Part shown: piece by piece, positions 1 to 10,951 of the stretch | Numbering within the stretch: the stretch's first letter is position 1 | Layout of the letters: the number at the start of each line of letters is the position of its first letter | Origin: Neurospora tetraspora | Lineage: Eukaryota > Ascomycota > Sordariomycetes > Sordariales > Sordariaceae | DNA: 64,000 bases | Assembly (NCBI RefSeq): GCF_033439725.1 | Contig: NW_026944385.1 | Location: 2,389,001 to 2,453,000 of the forward strand | Reading direction: 5' to 3' | The notes under the pieces: generated by a model | What the model was told of the DNA's origin: nothing | Seen by the model: only the letters and a program-made list of their open reading frames with translations | Database searches by the model: none | Made by a program: the position numbers and the translations under genes

Positions 1-2170
1 GGCCGGCTATTTCCAGCAACAGGCCTGGGAAGAGCGAGTGTCCAGCCCAAAGTTCAAAGTTCTGTCCAAGGGACGGGATGTCTGTCGGCCGAGACTATAC
101 CAATTGTTGCTGTCTTTTGTCATTTTGTGTCTTTCCTCTTGTCATTGCCATTGCCATTGCCAGCGGCCGCGTCTTCTCTGTTGGCTCTTTCTTTCTGAAC
201 TCATCGCGGCAAGACTGAAACTGCATGTGGTGCAAGCCGCCATGGGTATTTCCATCCTTCCACTTGCTTCCAATCTGTTCGCGAAGACTGTCCAGTCCGA
301 AACGAGAACTCTGCCATGTCGCGGTTGTTCCTTCCGTATTCCTTCCTCGTAGGTTGTGTCCACCCCGTACCTTTTTTCCCCTCTTCGTTCCTTCCACTCC
401 ACTGCCCCCTGTCATTTTGTGTGTTTCTTCTCGTCCTTTTGTTCTGCTATGCTCTGCTCTTTCCTTTTGTTGTGTTCTTTCCTTTACTCAGATCAAGTAC
501 ACCTGTTTAGAAAATTCTTACCTCTGGCCCCCTTGCCCCGGCCTGGCCCAGCTTTGCCCTGCCCGTAAACCCGGACATTCAACCTGTCCATTCTGATTTG
601 ATACATTTTGGTATCTAACCAATCTGTTGGGAGGGGTGTTAGTGAAACGACACCGAGCCGAGAGCGGGCGGTTACATGACGATGATTCTTGTGCGCGAGT
701 GCTTGAAAAGCAAAAGCTGATCGGAAATTATAGGGTTTACGGGTCACGATGCTGGGTGTGTTTGATGGCGGCGATGTTGATGATTTACACGATTTGGGTA
801 TTTGAGGATGGGGTGATGGGTGATGTTGATGTTGATGAGGGTATGGAAAGTATATGGTGAGTTGGAGGTAAATGTCCATATTTCGAAGAACATAAATGAG
901 CGAGAATGGAAAGATCTCAGGGGGGAGTATGAGACAAGTTGATTTCCTTCTCATCACTCTGAGTCTTCGCAGTCACTCATGGAGATGATAGAGACGACGC
1001 CCAACCGTTGCCCATACAGAAAGCAGTTGATATTCCAGCACAGTAGCATTATGAGAATCCTCACGGATGATCCGCGATATGCACGTGCTCAAGATCAACT
1101 GTCTCAGCCGTCCCATGATGAAGTTCGGATGTAACTGACCTTGTGACGAACATGGCCACAAACAAACGGGCACCTGCCACTGATCAGTCTGAGTCTAACT
1201 CGTGGCCAAATGATTGGCTAATTGATCAATGATGAGGACCGTTTCTGAGAGTGCTTTCAATAAATCGAGAACGAGGACTGATGGATATGGTCTATCGTAA
1301 CCAGAGTCCAGAATCTGGTCGCTTTCTATGAGGTCACTATATACCACCTCCTTTTCACTGCCTCACCGTCCGGAAGATAGGGGCTAAAAAGGGCGTTAAT
1401 AGACGGTGAAGAGAAGCAGTAAATTGGATGGATCAAAAAGTAATTGTTGACCGCTTCAGGCTTGTCCCATTCAAGCGTCTCGGGTGCCCGGTGCTTGACC
1501 CCCGGGAGACCAGGAGACAAAGTGCAGTCGAGGCTCTGGAAAATGTTGGGGTCATCACTATCGGCTAGCGAGACCACCCCTGTCTTATCGCTTATCAGTA
1601 ACAGCGCAGGACGTCAGCGCATTGGCCGATGTGCTGTCCGCCCCCATCGCCCCTAAAGTCAGGCCAACCGAAGACCATCCTATCCAGACAGTGAATCACA
1701 ACGGCGCCGCGGTCGAGGTGCTTGTATTGGATCTTTTTATTGTGATGATCCTATTGTTGCTGCACCGCTAAAACTCCAAGAACGCCGGTGGCGGAACTCC
1801 GACTCCTGAACTTCAAACAACTTGTCATCACGACCGATACGAAAGAGGTGGGTTTCTCTTTTGTCTTCGAGCGCATTCAACCTTACCCTCTACCTTCTAC
1901 AGTACAAACCTCGGTTCATGATTCCCGAAAGCTGACATCTCTTGTTTCCATCAAAAGTATCCGGCAACTCTCTCACCGAACGCCATTATCTCGTCAGCGC
2001 TTTTCGCGACGCAAAAGAGTCCAAAACCGAAGGCTCCTTTTTTGCCCATTCTACCCACCCGCTCCATCGAACGAGACTAGTCCGGTGTCGGACCTCAAAA
2101 CGAAGCCCGAGTTGATTATCATCAGTTATCGACAAGTGGAAGAAACCCTTTGATTAGGAAAGACTTCACG
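1..2170. other. intergenic, upstream of the oxysterol-binding gene
   Basis: No coding frame here is convincing. The open frames on both strands are short (under 155 aa), overlap one another and have low-complexity Ser/Pro/Phe-rich translations. The last few hundred bases should hold the promoter and 5' UTR of the gene starting at 2171. I see no RNA gene. Confidence 0.6.
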
Positions 2171-3918
2171 ATGTTTTCCGCATTCACGGGCAGGTCGCCA
2201 GCTCCCGCTGCCGCTCCCGCAGATGGTAGTGCTCCTACGGCGGAGGAGCAGCCAAACGATGGAAACAAGCTATCAACCTTTCTCTCCATTCTAAGGAAGT
2301 GAGTAAATAACCAACCGCGCATTGGGGAAGCCTCGGAACCAAGGGTTATACTGCCTATGCGCATGCCGAACACCGGCGATGCTGGTGTCATTGCCCAAAG
2401 CGGTGTCTTGGTATAAGACACACACGTACGACGATACAGTCTGCTAACCTCGTATGTCCCTACAATCCAGATTTATTGGTGTCGCCGATCTCGCTTCTGT
2501 ACGCTTCTCTCTTCCCTCGCAGCTTCTCGAGCCAACACCCAACCTCGAATACTGGAACTATCTCGATGCGCCGAACGCCTTTGTTGCGATTGGTACCGCG
2601 GACGAGCCGGTCGATCGCATGCTGGAGGTGCTGCGGTTCTGGTTTACCAAGGATTTGAAATATGCAAAGGGGAAGCCTTGCAAGCCATATAACTCTTGCT
2701 TGGGCGAGTTCTTCAGGGTAGGTTTTCCAGCCATTGGAGGGCGGCAATGAGGAGAGCTCGGCTGACTGAAGGCGTCCGTAGTGTAACTGGGAAACCGAAG
2801 ATGATGCCCCAAGGATCAACACCAAGGCTCTAGAGGACACCATCAGCCGGCCATCGAGCCTCAAATCCGGCAGCTCCCGCGCCGCATCCACAGTATCCGT
2901 GCCCGCCACGAACCCGAAACCGTCGAAACCCGTCCGGATTTCCTACCTGACCGAGCAAACGTCTCACCACCCGCCCGTCAGTGCCTTTTACATTGACTGC
3001 CCAGAGAAGGGCCTTCACGCCAAGGGATTCGACCAGATCACAGCCAAGTTCACCGGCACCTCGATCAAGGTGATGCCCGGCGAGCACAACCTCGGAATCT
3101 TCATCACGCTCGAGAAGAGGAACCACGAGACATACCAGTTGACACACCCTCCCGCTCATCTGGGAGGTATCCTCCGTGGTGCGCTAAGCGTGACGGTCGG
3201 CGATATGGCTTACATCACCTGCCCGGAGACGAAGCTCAAGGCGATTCTCCGCTACTACGACGACGGCTGGCTGGGCCGGACCACGAACAAGGTCGAGGGC
3301 ATCATTTTCAAGTACGACCCTGAAAACGACGACAAGATGCAGATCAAGGATGTACCGCAGGAGGACATTCTGGTGCGTCTCGGCGGTCCTTGGAAGGAGA
3401 AGGTGGTCTTTACAGTTGGCCCCAAGCCCTTGGTAAGTTTTTAGTTCTTCCTTCACCTCCCCCATCCCATCCCATCCCATCCCAGACCTACTAACCCCCC
3501 TTTCCCACAGGACTCCTACCCCCCCGATCAACAAACAACCATAATCGACATCGCCCCCCTTTCCGTGGCCCCCAAGGTCCTCCCGCCCACCGAGCAACAG
3601 CTCCCCAACGAGTCCCTCGCCCTCTGGGGTGGAGTCACGGAGGCGATCCACGCCAAGCAGTTTTCCCGCGCGACCACGATAAAGCAGGAGCTCGAGGAGG
3701 CGCAGCGAGAGAAGGCCCGCGAGCGCGAGCGTAAAGGAGAAAGCTGGCAGCCCGTCTTTTTCGTTACGGCGACCGATAAGGCTGGTAAACCGGCGCTGAC
3801 GGAGAAGGGACGGGAGGTGCTTAAGAGAGCGCAGGTGGGGGATTGGAGTATGAATGGGATTGTTGAAGAGGGTGCTGAGGTTAAGGATGTCGCGAAGGTT
3901 GCGGAGGTTGCGGAGTAA
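2171..3918 (+). CDS. oxysterol-binding protein, Kes1/Osh4-type lipid transfer protein
   Basis: Four exons: 2171-2298, 2471-2717, 2782-3432 and 3511-3918. Phases close and give 477 aa, close to the usual length of short (ORD-only) fungal Osh proteins. The family signature EQTSHHPP lies in exon 3, followed by the beta-barrel segments ending in a Lys/Glu-rich C-terminal helix region (EELEEAQREKARERERK), all typical of the OSBP-related domain. There is no PH domain, ankyrin repeat or membrane segment. The family exchanges ergosterol and PI4P between ER and Golgi membranes. The N-terminal 30 residues are Ala/Pro-rich and probably disordered; the lid helix follows (NKLSTFLSILRK, across the first splice). 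Assignment to the family is firm; Kes1 rather than another short Osh protein is inferred from length and domain layout. Confidence 0.93.
3461..3480 (+). repeat. (CCCAT)4 pentamer repeat inside intron 3
   Basis: Four perfect copies of CCCAT, with a degenerate fifth, lie in the last intron (3433-3510) of the oxysterol-binding gene, between the donor and a pyrimidine-rich acceptor. Length changes here would not alter the protein. Confidence 0.85.
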
Positions 3919-5338
3919 GTGGGTGGGATAGAAGTGGCACTTCGCTTTGCGCGGCTTAGAGAGAGGGAGAGAGTGTGGGAGGGAGTCTAGCATGGCATGG
4001 TCTGGGATTGGGATGTGTGTGTATGCTTGGAGGAAAGGGTTGTAGGATTGGCTATCTGGAGTATTTATAGCAGGAGGGAAGGCAGGATCCCTTGGTATAG
4101 AAGGGGACGACAGTCGTCGATGCATTGGAAGCTCGTTCCTTGGATTTCTTCACTTTATCGGTCTTGCTTTTGCTTTTCGGGGGATGAATGGAACGGGTTT
4201 TGGAGTTCGCACTATCATTTACAGTATTTTAAACAGGAACAACAAGAGAAAGGCGCTCCTTGGTTTCATGATCGGTCGGTCCGGTCCGGTCCCGGTCTCG
4301 CTGGCAGGGCTTCGAAGGGGAGGGAGGCCCATGGACCCCGTGAGGAGTAGATGAGATATACAGGTTGCTCATTACAGTATATATATGTATGTATCAAGCG
4401 GGTTGTAATCATTCGGAATCAGAGATGTGGATTTTGAGATATATAGGTTGCCCATTACAAGTACATAATACGTGTGCCGCGGGTTGTAACTAGATGACGG
4501 CGTTGGTTTAATATCAGGTTACGCATTTACGAACTGGCTAAAGCAAACCAGATAGCTTTTAGACATTAGTCACCGAATATCTGGCCGCTCTGCCCTCAAG
4601 GTATATCCACATCTTCTTTCTCTAACCGTATCCTGTTCATATTCCATTACTTCCATGAATAAAGTAAACTGCTAGACGTACAAAAAAGGTGCAACATCAA
4701 TCAATGTGTAAAAACCACTACGCTTTCACCCCCCTTCCACCACCCATTCTTCAAACCCGCTTTCATCTTTTCGTTATCATTTTTCTTTTTCACCAGCCAT
4801 GCGTCTTTACTTCCCTTCATTGCCCATGACCATACATTCATCCATCTATCCATTCACCCAGTGCAACCACACCAAATCGTCGCCTTCTCCTCCAACCCCC
4901 CTTCCCCCATTCCACCACAAGGAGACTGAGTGGGAAAACGAAGAGGGAAATTAAAAATTTTCATCATCATACCTACCCTACCATACAAGGAGACGGGGTA
5001 AAGATATTAAGTAAATAGTAGGCCCTGCGTTGGTGGTAGATCAGGCGCTTCGCTGCAAACGAGAGAGAGAGAGAGAGAGAGGGTATGTGTGTCTTGCCCC
5101 CCCTGCCGAAAACAATGTCGGCCTTGAACTGACGCTTGCTTTGCTCGCTCGCACACCCAACGCCCTCCTCTTGTTCGTGATCGTGAAAAAGACAAGGGTT
5201 TTGTGCAACTCTTTTCCCCACTGACTATCACTCACCAAGCACAACAACACATCATTCTCGCTTTTCAGGTTTGTTTCCCACGCTTGTTCTCGATCGCTGG
5301 GTTGTTGGTTTTTTCACGATCTATCTCCTGCGCCACCT
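3919..5338. other. convergent intergenic region
   Basis: This lies between the 3' ends of the oxysterol-binding gene (+) and vps74 (-). It should hold both 3' UTRs. I see no believable coding frame. A (GA)10 run at 5061-5080 and CT/CA-rich stretches around 4700-4960 are the only notable content. Confidence 0.6.
5061..5080 (+). repeat. (GA)10 microsatellite
   Basis: Ten perfect GA units in the 3' flank of vps74, read as CT on the gene's strand. Confidence 0.95.
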
Positions 5339-6813
5339 CTAGAGCAGAGAGTCAAGGCGAGTGAATACGCTCAAGCAAGCTGCCACGACTTCAAGCTGGA
5401 GCTCCTTGTCCTTTGCTTTGTTGACCTCCTATTTTTTGGTGAAACATATGAGGTTAGTAAATGCATGCCATAGTCTCTCTCTCTCCACTCCGTTCGTTTT
5501 CTTCTGCTAAAACCTCTCCAACGAGCAACCAAAGCCAAACCAAAAAAATTAAGCTCACCTCATTAATAACCTGCGGCAAGTTCGCCCCCACCCCACCATT
5601 CCCACCGGGCAACGGCCTCGCCGCAAACGGCCACTGGCTATACTGCAACAGGAGCTCGTCCGCAATGCTGAAGGCGTTCTCCCTTGCCTCGTGGCCGAGG
5701 GTGCTCAGCGCGTTCTCCAGCACGTTGGCCGCGTGCGCGGCGCACACCATGGCGATCGTCCGCACGTTCCGGAACTCGAGGTCTTCGGGCAGGTACTGGG
5801 TCGGGGTGAGCACGACGGTGCGCTGCGTCAGCACGTTGCGCACGCGCCGTCGGATGTCCTCCTTGGCGGCGCCCTCGACTACGGGATGCGTGGCCATGTC
5901 GAACAGCAAAAAGTTGCGCTTTTCCGTGCGGAGGATGCCCTTGTCGACTAGACCCTTGGCGAGCCGCTCGCGGACTTGTTTGAGTTGGTAGCCGATTTTC
6001 ATTAGGTTCCAGGTTTCGCCTATTTGCAATTATCATCATGACATGTCAGCTTGTTTTGCTTTGGTTTTGGGTATATGTGTACGATGCAGAGGAGGAAGGG
6101 GATGGATGGGGCAAGTAACGCAAAACGTACCGCTCATCAAGTCAATCCAGGAGCTGACGCTCATCTTCTCGCTCGTCTTCATCATCTTGAGGGCCTCGTC
6201 CAGCAGTACCTCGCCCGTAAGAGTGTCGTCGATGACTTCGATAATTCGGTCCGCCAAGGGGAAGCGCCGCCGAGACGAGTCCTTTTGCATGCTGATGCGG
6301 CCGCGGAAGGCCAGCTCAAGAACAATGCATCCGCGAAGAGCGTAGGAAATGTTGTCGTTCCAGAATGAAAGATAGCCCTGATGGGTGGTGTCTGGTTAGC
6401 ATACTCAGAGTCCAAATCGTCAAAATGTCAAGCAGCACGTGGCGCATTACAAAGGTCGACTCAAGCCAAAGTCAAAAGACAGCGCCTTTGGTAGGCCCCT
6501 ACAGCATATGAAGGGATGGTGTCACAAGACTGAGAGAAAGAGAGACGTGGGGACAAACCTCGCGATCCTTGATACCAAGCAACAGCACCTCCTCCATCAG
6601 CGTTAGCTTAGGCTGCTTGCTCCTCTCTGCGCTCTCGCTCAGGTCGCGGGGGTCGAAGGCGATCCTGTGTCCGTTCTCGCCCGTCTCGTAGCTCGTGTCA
6701 GGCCCAACGTCCCTCGTGTCGGAAGCGCCGCCGCCGCCGCCGCCGACGTCGCTGCTGCCTCCTCCGCCTCCTCCCGCGCCCCTGCGCCGGGTCAAGCCTG
6801 ATGTTGATGCCAT
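5339..6813 (-). CDS. vps74: Vps74 / GOLPH3 (GPP34 family) Golgi PI4P-binding protein
   Basis: Four exons on the minus strand: 6559-6813, 6131-6377, 5559-6019 and 5339-5428, giving 350 aa. After a Gly/Arg/Ser-rich disordered N-terminus (about 60 residues) comes the GPP34 core: [22 protein letters not shown], split by the first intron after DRE, then [49 protein letters not shown] and [23 protein letters not shown]. The short last exon encodes the C-terminal helix ending in FTRLDSLL, matching where the family ends. The family binds PI4P on the Golgi and COPI and retains glycosyltransferases in the Golgi. The last intron (5429-5558) is CT/GA-rich. Upstream on the same strand is SURF6, about 1.4 kb away, so each has its own promoter. 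Confidence 0.94.
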
Positions 6814-8251
6814 CTTTTTAGTAAACTGTTTCTGATGTGATGATTGGCGGCGCGAAGCGAATGTGGTCGGCCGAGGGTGGGCGTGTATGTGGTATTATTT
6901 CCCCGTGTTTTCGCGGACAGGGGGAATTGAAATAATTTCGGTTTCGCGGTAACACGTGGGGATTAGGATGGGGGATTGGGGATTCGGTAGGCCTGGGTGT
7001 AGCCTGTGTTTCAGAGGAAAGGGTAAGGCCGACTAGTAGAGGTAAACTAGTCGATCGGTCGTCCCGGACGTGGAGGTCCGTCGTTCGTTGTCGTCGTCTG
7101 GGGGGAGAAACCGGTCTTCGGCGCGGCTCTTGATGACGCGAGTGTTTGTCGTTCGCTAGTTAGTTGGTGTTCTCTTGGCTACCTCTTGGAGGACCGACGA
7201 GGGGGATGGTTTGGTTGAGGCTGAGTGGTGGACTCGGGGAACGGGTTGGTGCTTGATGGGTCCCTCTTTTCAGCAGTGAACTCTGTTTGTGCAGCGGTCA
7301 AAGAAAGCAGAGGTGGGATCCCGATCCGCGCGGCGGAGTCTGATCGGGGGCAAGAGCCAATCTCAGGGTCCAGTTCACCTGCGGCGCAAAGGGGCTCTAT
7401 CAAACCTTAACTCGATGCAGTTGGGGATGACTTTAGTCCAACAATGTATTTCCACAGTAAACACGTCTCAAGACAGCTGTTTCTTTGTCCAATGCTAGGG
7501 ATGAAGTAAATGATCCCCTTCCAAGGCTGTGGGACGGGACACCGGATGCTCTGATAACGATAAGGTCGGCTGTTAGTACCTGTATCAAAATCCATGTCGG
7601 CCTCCAGATGCCGTGTTAGTGCTCCAGCAAGAAATGCAGGAGGAACCAACCACCCGGCACTAACAGCATCTCAATTCACGGTTGCCTGAACAGAGAGCGC
7701 CTCGGCATCAGATGCCGAGTCTTGATAGATCCTGGTCTTGTCAAGCAGTAAAGACGAGCTATGCATCTCGAATCACCAATTTCAAGTCACCGAACAACCA
7801 AAGAACCCTCTATGAGCTGATAATCACTTTTTGACTCCTTGCAGATGCTGCCTCGCTGAAGAAGAAGAAGGGGGACTTCCGGTCCCTGCCTCCTCCCTTC
7901 GCCACCACTACTAAAAGCTAGCTAAGTATAAAAGAACAAAAGACAAGGCTTGCCCAGCCTCGTGCCATGTTAACCGCTTGTTGTGATCTGGTCCAGTTGT
8001 GATATGTACGTGTGATATGATCTCTTTTTCCTTTCCGACCGTGCAAAAAAAGAGAGAAATCATGAGGAAAAACAAACGCCAAAAACACCACCAATTACCC
8101 CCTCCCAAGAAATATGTACGTAGCGACAAGGCAGAAGAATGGGAAAAGGATATGCCAGCCTCCCGAGCATCTGCCGCTATGCAGCAGCAGTGGTATCAAC
8201 ATCTCTCTCCAAAAAGACAAAACACCCCTTGCTGAGAACCATCCGACGCGC
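6814..8251. other. intergenic, vps74 promoter and SURF6 3' flank
   Basis: About 1.4 kb between two minus-strand genes. The part next to 6814 should be the vps74 promoter and 5' UTR; the part near 8250 the SURF6 3' UTR. Open frames are short and unconvincing. No RNA gene was recognised. Confidence 0.55.
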
Positions 8252-10112
8252 TTATTTCTTCTTGCCACCGAACCCGCCCTCGAATCCAGGCCTGCTCTTG
8301 CCCTTGGAAGCACCCTTGCCTCCGCCCTTGCCGCCCTTACCGCTCTTGACCTTGATGCCCATCTTGCGAGCCTTCTTCTCATCCTGCTTCTTCTTGATGT
8401 TCTCCTCGCGCTTCTTCGACCTGTCGTACTGGGCCTTGGCGACGCCCTCCTTGCGCTCTCTCCACTCGTTGGCGCTCTTGCTCTTCGCCTTCTCCTTGCG
8501 CTTAACAGCCTTCTTGAGGAGGTGCTCGTCGTCGTGAACCTTCTCGCCCTCGGCACGCTTGCGGGCAGCGAGCCACGTCTCCTTCTCAAGAATTTCCTTG
8601 CGCTTATCTTCAGGCAGGGTCTCGAGGCGCTTCTTCTGTGCCTCAAGCTTGGCAAGCTTGGACTTGGCGTCCATAGGGCCCTTCTTCTTGGCTCCGTCGG
8701 ACTTGACAAAGGCGGCGTCACGAGAAAGCTGAACACCATCGGAAAAGGCGAGACGGCCGAAAGCAAAGTTGGTATCAACATCGTCCTTCTTCTTCTCACC
8801 ACCAAACGTGGGGCTGAGCATGCTTAGGGGAGAGTTGCGCGAGCTGGCAATAGCCTCTGACCGCTTACGATCCTCCTCCTCCCTCTGCTTCTGTCTCTGC
8901 TCGCGCTTGTGGGCCTTGCGCTTGGCCTCCTTCTCGCGACGCATCTCGATAAGTTCTTGCCTGGTGCGGATGGGCTTACCCTCGTCGTCCTTCTCAACCT
9001 TACGAGCGGCACGGAGTTGCTCAATCTTGGCGGCGAGACGCTCGCGGAGGACGGTGGTGTCGGCGGGAAGCTTGAACTTGGGCTTTTCCGATGGGGGGAT
9101 GGCGGAAGAGATCGAGGTGTTGGCGCTGGCGGGCTCAGCGGAACCGGTCTTGTCGCGGCTGTCGAAAACAGAAGATTGCGCGGATTCCTGGGACTCGCCC
9201 TCGTCCTCCTTTGTTACGAGACCAGACACATCAATGGGAGCCATATCGTCGTTCTCGTCGTCCTCATCGGCTTCGGTGGAAGGCTTGACTTCTTCGGCGG
9301 TGTCGTCCTTCTTTTCCGTCTTTCCACCCTTGCCCAGTTTCGCCTCGAGCTTGGCCTTCTTCTTCTCCTGCTTGGCCAGTTTGGCGAGTCGCTTGGCCTC
9401 CTTTTCTTGCTCCTTCTTGCTCAAGGGCTTCTCGGCGGGGGTCTCGTCGGTGACCTCTTCGGCGGTGGGGGCAGCCTCGTCGTCCTCCTCGGAGAGTTTC
9501 TGCTTTTTAGGCGCAGACTCTTCGGCCTCGGCATCCTCCTTGACAACTCTCTTCTTCAGTCCTTCGAGAGGCTTCTCCTTCTCGACACCGGGGATCTCAA
9601 TGTCGACGTCGCTGTCTTCAGTGCTGCTCTCCTCCATATCCTGGAGCTTGCGCTTGTTGCGGGCGCGCTCATCCATGACCTCCTTGGCGTTGCGGTTGAG
9701 TTCACTGTCGGGATCGAGCTTCCCCCTCTTAGCAGCTTTCGCCTGCTCCTTGGTTTGCTTCTTCATCTTCCACTGATCCTGTTGGCGGGGTAGTTGCGAT
9801 CAGCGATGTGATCGAAGCCATTTGACGCCAACACTGCATGGCCAGGTTATGGGGAAAAAACGTACACTCTTGTCCTCGCCGTAGTACATCTTGGCTGGGA
9901 TCAGCGACAGTAGACCGTCAAAGGCCTGGGCGTGAGAACGCAGGCGCTCCTGTTCGTAGTCGCAAGACGGCATGGTCAGCGTCGGAACCATCGCCATCCC
10001 AGCTTGGCCACAACTACCAGGCAAGGGTTGAGGGGCATCGGCATGGGTATCACCGTATCGGTGGTGTGCATTCCAGCGCCGGTCTGCTTACCTGCAAATC
10101 GGTATCCGCCAT
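8252..10112 (-). CDS. SURF6 / Rrp14 ribosome-biogenesis protein
   Basis: Three exons on the minus strand: a tiny first exon 10092-10112 (MADTDLQ), then 9866-9949 and 8252-9778, together 543 aa. Exon 2 encodes the Rrp14 N-terminal motif (ERLRSHAQAFDGLLSLIPAK, then MYYGED) and the start of exon 3 continues it with DQWKMKKQTKEQAKAAKRGK. The middle is acidic and Lys-rich. The C-terminal half is the SURF6 domain, extremely rich in Lys/Arg and helical (LAKLEAQKKRLETLPEDKRK, then NEWRERKEGVAKAQYDRSKK), ending in a Gly/Lys tail. The family is nucleolar, binds RNA and is needed for 60S and 40S subunit maturation in yeast. The start is set by the acceptor after a CTGAC branch site, which joins exon 1 to exon 2 in phase. 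Long antisense open frames over this gene are codon-bias shadows. Confidence 0.92.
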
Positions 10113-10951
10113 CTTTGCACACGCTTGTTTTCGCTTGTACGATTCGACCTGATTGATTTCGAGTCGCTAATATAGAGACTGAGGCGATTCAAGACAGAAA
10201 TGCGAATCTGGAATTTCGCTGCGATGGGTGGTGATGACGAGCGGGCGGAATAACAGTCGAGGTATGTCGAGGTATCGAAACGAAACCCAGGCGGAAAAAT
10301 TGAGATAGTGGAGGGCGGGTCTGTTGTGGTCGAGCGACTGCTTGTCGATGAATTTTTGTCGCCAGTGGATTGCAGTGGAATTTTAGTGGATTGTTCCCAT
10401 CAGTGTGGAGCCCCCCAGTCCCTTGCCCCACACTTTCACGGTTGTGGTTCTGCCATTCTGCCAAAGGCGGTGAACTCGTACATCTTATCGATCTTATCGC
10501 AGTTACCAATTCCAGCACCATTGAACTGAACTCGTACGTACAAAGCTCTATAGAATCCCTGTTTGAATCTGATGGTGGCATGTCTCTAAACAAAGCCTTG
10601 ACTGGCGCAATAGCAGCCCTTCATCATTGTTACCATAGTTTGTTTGATTCCTACTTAAGTGATCTAACTACCTTGTTGACAAGGGCCATCAGCAACATGG
10701 CCCATCAACGATACTGCATAACAAGCAATAGAAGTTCTCTTCATATAACCCAGCCTGCTCTTTTCATGATTCTTTTCCTTGCCTCATAAAATCTCCTGGC
10801 CCTCCTGTTTCCTCTTTTCCCTACAGCAAACCATAGTGCCATCCCGAGCCCACCCATATTCCAGGCGGGTTCCTTCCTTACCGGTACGCCGAGCGCTATG
10901 CACACATATCTGGTGTCTCCTTATATACACCTGAAAGCCCAAATTTAAGGC
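10113..10951. other. intergenic, SURF6 promoter and EXO1 3' flank
   Basis: About 0.84 kb between two minus-strand genes. A plus-strand frame of 139 codons (10370-10789) is present, but its translation shows no domain and it has no good start context; I do not call it. The rest should be the SURF6 promoter and EXO1 3' UTR. Confidence 0.5.

Noticed and set aside
8114-9793. Long plus-strand frames (237, 335 and 294 codons) over the SURF6 gene
   Set aside because: They are antisense to a clearly identified, Lys/Glu-rich protein. The biased codons of that gene remove stops from other frames, and the translations are Leu/Ser/Gly-rich without motifs.
10370-10789. A 139-codon plus frame downstream of exo1
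   Set aside because: No domain, no start context and no bias; lies in the SURF6 promoter region.
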